Source: JBCDCU01 sp039180865 (GTDB lineage Bacteria > Pseudomonadota > Alphaproteobacteria > Rhizobiales > JACESI01). Taken from it: a stretch of DNA of 6,197 nucleotides. This document shows, in pieces, positions 5,012-6,197 of this stretch (position 1 is the first letter of the stretch; every line of letters starts with the position of its first letter). The stretch is from contig JBCDCZ010000273.1 of the NCBI GenBank assembly GCA_039180865.1, forward strand, positions 1-6,197, read 5' to 3'. Position numbers and translations under genes: made by a program. Under the pieces are notes generated by a model. It had not been told where the DNA came from. It did no database searches and saw nothing but the letters and a program-made list of their open reading frames with translations.

Positions 5012-6197
5012 TTATTCGACACCGATCTTGGCGCGAAGAAGCTCGTTCACAGCCTGTGGATTGGCCTTACCACCGGTCGCTTTCATCACCTGTCCAACGA
5101 ACCAACCCACCATGTTCGGTTTTGCACGCGCCTGCTCGACCTTATCCGGGTTTGCCGCGATCACCTCGTCCACGGCTGCTTCAATGGCTCCCATATCGGT
5201 CACCTGCTTCATGCCGCGCGCTTCGACGATCTCTGCCGGATTACCACCCTCATTGTAGACGATTTCAAAGACGTCCTTTGCGATCTTGCCCGAGATCGTC
5301 CCTTCCTTGATAAGATCAACGATACCGCCGAGTTGATCGGCAGAGACTGGGCTTTCTTCGATGGATTTTCCGTCTTTATTAAGCGCGCCGAGAAGATCGT
5401 TGATCACCCAGTTCGCAGCCGCTTTTGCGTCACGCCCGGTTGCGACCTTCTCGAAATAATCGGCTGTTTCTTTTTCAGCTACCAGAACGCCCGCATCATA
5501 AGGCGTGAGCCCGAGATCATCGATAAAGCGAGCACGCTTTTCATCAGGCAATTCAGGAAGTGCACCAGCCAGTTCGGCGATAAACGCGTCGTCAAACTCA
5601 AGCGGCAGAAGGTCTGGATCCGGGAAATAACGATAGTCGTGCGCTTCTTCCTTTGAGCGCATGGACCGCGTCTCGCCCTTACCAGCATCGAACAAACGGG
5701 TTTCCTGATCGATCTCGCCGCCATCTTCGAGGATCGCGATTTGACGGCGCGCCTCATATTCAATCGCGGAAACCGCAAAACGCATGGAATTGACGTTTTT
5801 GATTTCGCAACGCGTTCCGAACTCGCCACCAGGTCTGCGCACCGAAACATTGATATCCGCGCGCATCGAGCCCTGTTCCATGTTCCCGTCACAGGTGCCG
5901 AGATAGCGCAGGATCGCACGCAGTTTCGTAAGGTACGTTCGCGCTTCTTCAGACGAGCGTAAATCCGGCTTTGAGACGATTTCCATCAACGCGACGCCGG
6001 ACCTGTTGAGGTCAACGAATGACATGGAGGGATGCTGGTCGTGCATCGATTTGCCAGCATCCTGTTCCAGGTGAAGCCGCTCGACGCCGATTTCCACATG
6101 GTCGCCATCCTTCATGTCGAGATAGACGATCCCCTCGCCGACGACGGGCTGTTTGTACTGGGAAATCTGGTAACCCTGAGGCAGGTCCGGATAGAAA
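5012..6197 (-). CDS. gatB: Aspartyl/glutamyl-tRNA amidotransferase subunit B (N-terminus beyond the window)
   Basis: The last 394 or so residues of GatB. The frame stays open to the right edge, where FYPDLPQGYQISQY is the usual sequence about 100 residues into the protein; the ATG at 6115 is therefore internal. GatB belongs to the cytosolic GatCAB complex, which amidates misacylated Glu-tRNA(Gln) and/or Asp-tRNA(Asn) with ammonia from GatA. GatB provides the kinase and tRNA-binding part. Family signatures seen in order are VDLNRSGVALMEIVS (usually SGVPL, here Ala for Pro), GSMRADINVSVR, GTRCEIKNVNS, QETRLFDAGKGET with MRSKEE, and DYRYFPDPDLLPL. The tail domain of the YqeY type follows and ends in KANPQAVNELLRAKIGVE. 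No frameshift or lost motif is visible. It is followed by the glycosyltransferase gene with a 34-base gap or an 11-base overlap, so the two are probably transcribed together. Confidence 0.98.
   Translation of the reverse strand, partial: FYPDLPQGYQISQYKQPVVGEGIVYLDMKDGDHVEIGVERLHLEQDAGKSMHDQHPSMSFVDLNRSGVALMEIVSKPDLRSSEEARTYLTKLRAILRYLGTCDGNMEQGSMRADINVSVRRPGGEFGTRCEIKNVNSMRFAVSAIEYEARRQIAILEDGGEIDQETRLFDAGKGETRSMRSKEEAHDYRYFPDPDLLPLEFDDAFIAELAGALPELPDEKRARFIDDLGLTPYDAGVLVAEKETADYFEKVATGRDAKAAANWVINDLLGALNKDGKSIEESPVSADQLGGIVDLIKEGTISGKIAKDVFEIVYNEGGNPAEIVEARGMKQVTDMGAIEAAVDEVIAANPDKVEQARAKPNMVGWFVGQVMKATGGKANPQAVNELLRAKIGVE

Noticed and set aside
5479..5919. Minus-strand frame of about 146 codons
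   Set aside because: It is an alternative register within gatB, which is unmistakable in the correct frame.
1..6197. CRISPR arrays, insertion sequences, tRNA genes, phage genes or att sites
   Set aside because: No regularly spaced repeats, transposase-like frames, terminal inverted repeats or tRNA cloverleaf were visible on reading both strands.

Overview
The window looks like ordinary chromosome from an alphaproteobacterium, probably of the Hyphomicrobiales (rhizobia-like) group. This rests on the protein families present (a Nu-class GST of the YfcG type, a short periplasmic DUF2147 protein, RgtA/B/C/D-like membrane glycosyltransferases beside gatB) and on the protein sequences themselves. 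It is an inference, since no rRNA or other taxonomic marker is present. I see no mobile element, CRISPR array, tRNA or rRNA.

Layout. Positions 1-219 are an AT-richer leader with a plausible sigma70-type promoter. Two plus-strand genes follow: a small single-domain cupin (220-588) and a secreted DUF2147 protein (744-1151). All remaining genes are on the minus strand, read from right to left: gatB (cut by the right edge, ending at 5012), a GT-C/PMT_2-type glycosyltransferase (3424-4977, or from a GTG at 5022), a second and diverged paralogue of it (1946-3427), and a YfcG-like glutathione S-transferase (1173-1889). The DUF2147 gene and the GST gene converge at 1151/1173 across a strong hairpin.

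How the genes fit together. gatB encodes a subunit of the cytosolic tRNA amidotransferase. The two glycosyltransferases follow it closely and are joined to each other by a 4-base ATGA overlap, so they are probably co-translated and may work together at the inner membrane and periplasm on an envelope glycan. The second copy has lost several family-typical residues that the first copy keeps, while both share a C-x-x-C...IPF..LA.A.E motif after the last membrane helix. The GST may be the last gene of the same transcript.

The most interesting items are the divergent glycosyltransferase pair, their shared Cys motif, and a long hairpin at 704-740 that fully pairs the Shine-Dalgarno sequence of the DUF2147 gene and could act as a translational switch. 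I found no clear evidence of a wholly new multi-gene system.
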